This document shows positions 6,779-8,455 of a DNA stretch of 8,455 nt, piece after piece. Where the stretch lies: assembly GCA_029243925.1 (NCBI GenBank), contig JAQWRC010000315.1, forward strand, positions 1-8,455, read 5' to 3'. Both the position numbers and the translations under genes were made by a program. Every line of letters starts with the position of its first letter. The stretch's first letter is position 1. This DNA is from Phycisphaerales bacterium. GTDB lineage: Bacteria; Planctomycetota; Phycisphaerae; Phycisphaerales; SM1A02. The notes below the pieces were generated by a model, which saw only the letters and a program-made list of their open reading frames with translations, made no database searches and was not told where the DNA came from.

Positions 6779-7837
6779 TCAAGATTCGTCAGTGCAGCGA
6801 TCAGGATCTTCGGGGGCGGGCCCCAGAAGAATCGCGACCCACTTGAGGTCTTCCGTATGCTCGAGCAGGATCTTGACGATCATGGTCAGTGGCACGGACA
6901 GCACCATGCCCACCGGGCCCCACACCCATCCCCAGAACACCATCGAAAGAAAGACGACCAACGTCGAGAGCCCCAGCCGCCGGCCCATCATTCTTGGCTC
7001 AAGCATGTTGCCCACGATGAAGTTGAATGCCAGGTACCCCGCCGCCACGGCAATCCCCCATCCAAGCCCCATCATGAGCAAGGTCAGAAGAATCGGCGGA
7101 ATGGCCGCGATGATCGATCCCAGATTGGGAATGTAGTTCAAAAGGAAAGCCAGCAGACCCCAAAGGATTGCGTAGTCGACTCCAACGAGTTTCAGCATGA
7201 TGGTCACCGGAATCGCAATCATCAAACTGCACTGAGTCTTGACCGCAAGATAGGTCCGAAGATCACCGAGCACACTCGATGACCAACTCACATCAGCGTC
7301 TGGATCGCCGACCATCGCCCGAATCTTGCGTGGCATGCCCGCAGCCTCAGACAATACGAAGACAACCGTCAGCATCACCAGGAAGGTGTTTGAAAGCACC
7401 ATGGTAAATGCCGAAAGCCCTCTGGTGATCAACCCGGTCAGTCGCTTGGAATCAAACTGTTCGCGCACATTGGCGGACGACACTTCAATCCCGTGCGATT
7501 GCAGCCACGTCACGAGACCATTGAACATCTCCTGCAGCCGGTCTTCATACAGAGGTAACTGCGTCTGGAATTGCGCGATGGATGAGGTCACCACAAATGA
7601 CAAGCCAATGAATACAACGAACACAGCCACGAACACCACGACGACTGCTGCCCAGTCAGGGAACCCCCGGCGCTGAAGCCATGCGACTGGCGGCATGCAA
7701 ATCACCGCCAGAAAGATGGCGACGAGGATCGGAAGGATGATCGCTCCCGCGGCCTGAAGTCCGGCAATAATGACGACGACTGCAGCAACAATCAGCAGCA
7801 TCTTGAGGCTGGACGAATTTGAGGGGGTCTGTGACAA
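6779..7837 (-). CDS. AI-2E family transporter (YdiK/TqsA-like permease)
   Basis: The 352-residue product has the full AI-2E family layout. A first pair of membrane helices lies at about residues 13-47 and a third at about 62-85. An extracytoplasmic, partly helical region follows at about 86-140. The conserved C-terminal block of helices runs from about 145 to 325. Hallmark stretches are LLAFLLNYIPNLGSIIAAIPP (228-248), GNMLEPRMMGRRLGLSTL (276-293) and FWGWVWGPVGMVLSVPLT (301-318). Members have been linked to autoinducer-2 export (TqsA) and to sodium/proton antiport, so the substrate cannot be told from sequence. The only upstream start in frame is the TTG at 7837; the first ATG is at 7801 and would remove 12 residues just before the first helix. 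Neither has a Shine-Dalgarno site. The TTG fits the promoter at 7889-7917, which would give a leader of about 45 bases. Confidence 0.9.
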   Translation of the reverse strand: MSQTPSNSSSLKMLLIVAAVVVIIAGLQAAGAIILPILVAIFLAVICMPPVAWLQRRGFPDWAAVVVVFVAVFVVFIGLSFVVTSSIAQFQTQLPLYEDRLQEMFNGLVTWLQSHGIEVSSANVREQFDSKRLTGLITRGLSAFTMVLSNTFLVMLTVVFVLSEAAGMPRKIRAMVGDPDADVSWSSSVLGDLRTYLAVKTQCSLMIAIPVTIMLKLVGVDYAILWGLLAFLLNYIPNLGSIIAAIPPILLTLLMMGLGWGIAVAAGYLAFNFIVGNMLEPRMMGRRLGLSTLVVFLSMVFWGWVWGPVGMVLSVPLTMIVKILLEHTEDLKWVAILLGPAPEDPDRCTDES

Positions 7838-7888
7838 GATAGAGGTGCACCCGGGTCTGCTGGAGATTCTTGATAGCTGAATGGCCCT

Positions 7889-7917
7889 TTAATACTCAAA
7901 AAAGGGGTACAGATCAA
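7889..7917 (-). promoter_or_regulatory. Probable sigma70-type promoter of the AI-2E permease gene
   Basis: On the - strand, TTGATC (7912-7917) and TATTAA (7889-7894) are separated by exactly 17 bases. Each matches consensus at 4 of 6 positions. Transcription would start near 7882. A CCCTTT/AAAGGG inverted repeat (7885-7890 and 7901-7906) overlaps the -10 and spacer and could be a regulator site or chance. Confidence 0.5.
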
Positions 7918-7925
7918 ACTTTCAT

Positions 7926-7953
7926 TTGGAGGGGCATACTCTGGACCTATAAT
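7926..7953 (+). promoter_or_regulatory. Probable sigma70-type promoter toward the prepilin gene
   Basis: A perfect -10 TATAAT (7948-7953) is preceded, 16 bases upstream, by a weak -35 TTGGAG (7926-7931). Transcription would start near 7960, which coincides with an ATG (see the small ORF at 7960). It is back to back with the - strand promoter, so this roughly 65-base stretch is a divergent promoter region. Confidence 0.5.
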
Positions 7954-7959
7954 CAAACC

Positions 7960-8139
7960 ATGCCGAGAGTGATGCTCAGCACCATTCCCGCATATTTGTT
8001 CCCTTTCACTGGGCAGGCACACGTACACAAGCCGAGTTCATTGAATATTCTCGTGCTCAACGAGGAAACCGCGGAGGGCGGATTTTCCACCGTTCAGTGC
8101 ATTCAGAGACCCATTTCCGGACATCGAAAACATGAATAA
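7960..8139 (+). CDS. Possible small leaderless ORF upstream of the prepilin gene (hypothetical)
   Basis: This 59-codon frame starts at ATG 7960, the position predicted as the transcription start from the TATAAT at 7948-7953. It ends with TAA at 8137-8139, overlapping the prepilin ATG (8132) by 8 bases. That arrangement would suit a leaderless, translationally coupled leader peptide, and the prepilin gene itself has no Shine-Dalgarno site. The product ([20 protein letters not shown] start) matches nothing I recognise and has no clear signal or membrane segment. It may simply be a chance open frame in a 5' untranslated region. Confidence 0.2.
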   Translation: MPRVMLSTIPAYLFPFTGQAHVHKPSSLNILVLNEETAEGGFSTVQCIQRPISGHRKHE

Positions 8140-8455
8140 GAGAGCATTCACCCTCGTCGAACTCCTCGTGGTGATTTCAATCATTGCGATTCTCATTGGC
8201 ATTCTCATGCCTGCCCTTTCCAATGCTCGCGCAGCAGCCCGGCAGCTTGAAGACTCCAAGAAGCAGCAATCCATCCACCAAGGATGGTTGACTCATGCTG
8301 CAGCGAACAAGGAAATGTTCCCGACGCCAGGCCATATTGACGCCCTGCCTCACCCGACACTCGGCGAGCAAAAAGGCTTTGGTGCACCTGACTGGCAGTT
8401 GAATACAACACCCAACATGCACTCGGCTGCGATCATGGCCAACCTCTACACCCCT
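8132..8455 (+). CDS. Type IV prepilin-like (pseudopilin) protein, N-terminal part (3' partial)
   Basis: The frame starts at ATG 8132 and is open to the right edge (108 codons seen). It begins [29 protein letters not shown], the classic prepilin N-terminus: a short basic leader, a cleavage point before Phe, Glu at position 5 of the mature form and a 20-residue hydrophobic helix. Processing by a prepilin peptidase and insertion in the inner membrane before assembly are expected for the family. The residue before the cut is Ala rather than the usual Gly. After the helix comes the polar linker [21 protein letters not shown], typical of the many planctomycete prepilin/H-X9-DG-type proteins. The C-terminal domain lies outside the window, so the subtype (for example DUF1559 or a type II secretion pseudopilin) cannot be set. 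Confidence 0.88.
   Translation, partial: MNKRAFTLVELLVVISIIAILIGILMPALSNARAAARQLEDSKKQQSIHQGWLTHAAANKEMFPTPGHIDALPHPTLGEQKGFGAPDWQLNTTPNMHSAAIMANLYTP

Noticed and set aside
6588..7136. + strand open frame (182 codons) from the intergenic region into the AI-2E gene
   Set aside because: More than half is antisense to conserved permease motifs and the rest runs through hairpins. There is no ribosome site and no recognisable domain.
1..8455. Idea of a defence island or secondary-metabolite cluster
   Set aside because: No nuclease-toxin pair, restriction enzyme, reverse transcriptase or biosynthetic enzyme is present. RmuC is a common housekeeping-type gene and the genes alternate in strand.

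Overview
The window looks like chromosomal DNA from a planctomycete, most likely of the Phycisphaerae type (inference). Four signs point there: a very large secreted multidomain protein ending in a dockerin-like GDxxGDGxVxVDDLLxxIxxWG segment; a small exported protein ending in a VPAPG-hydrophobic-RSRRR sorting tail; a prepilin-like gene of the H-X9-type kind common in planctomycetes ([18 protein letters not shown] start); and coding in a moderately GC-rich background where only one gene has a clear Shine-Dalgarno site.

Layout, left to right. The 3' part of a giant exported serine protease (edge to 3163, +) carries a lysyl-endopeptidase-like S1 domain, two tandem BACON/Ig-like repeats, a proprotein-convertase P domain, an Ig/cadherin-like domain, a C-terminal beta-rich domain and a shortened dockerin. 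It converges, across a strong shared hairpin at 3188-3215, on an RmuC-family gene (3216-4514, -). Divergent from rmuC is a multipass membrane protein (4599-5918, +) that resembles the MOP/flippase-like exporters, possibly the ANKH-like branch. It ends stop-to-stop, with no gap, against a small exported PEP-CTERM-like protein (5919-6458, -). A 320-base non-coding stretch rich in inverted repeats (6459-6778) separates that gene from an AI-2E-family permease gene (6779-7837, -). A divergent promoter region (about 7838-8131) then leads to a prepilin-like gene that runs off the right edge (8132 onward, +).

The genes do not form an obvious pathway. They alternate in strand, mostly as single-gene units, as is usual for planctomycete chromosomes. 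Two shared themes are cell-surface export (protease with dockerin, PEP-CTERM-like protein, pseudopilin) and membrane transport (MOP-like protein, AI-2E permease). I see no phage, insertion sequence, CRISPR array, tRNA, rRNA or defence locus. The items most worth a second look are the hairpin-rich leader region at 6600-6775, the zero-gap convergent stop codons, the shortened dockerin, the possible leaderless small ORF before the prepilin gene, and the unassigned MOP-like transporter. I did not find convincing evidence for a wholly new system.
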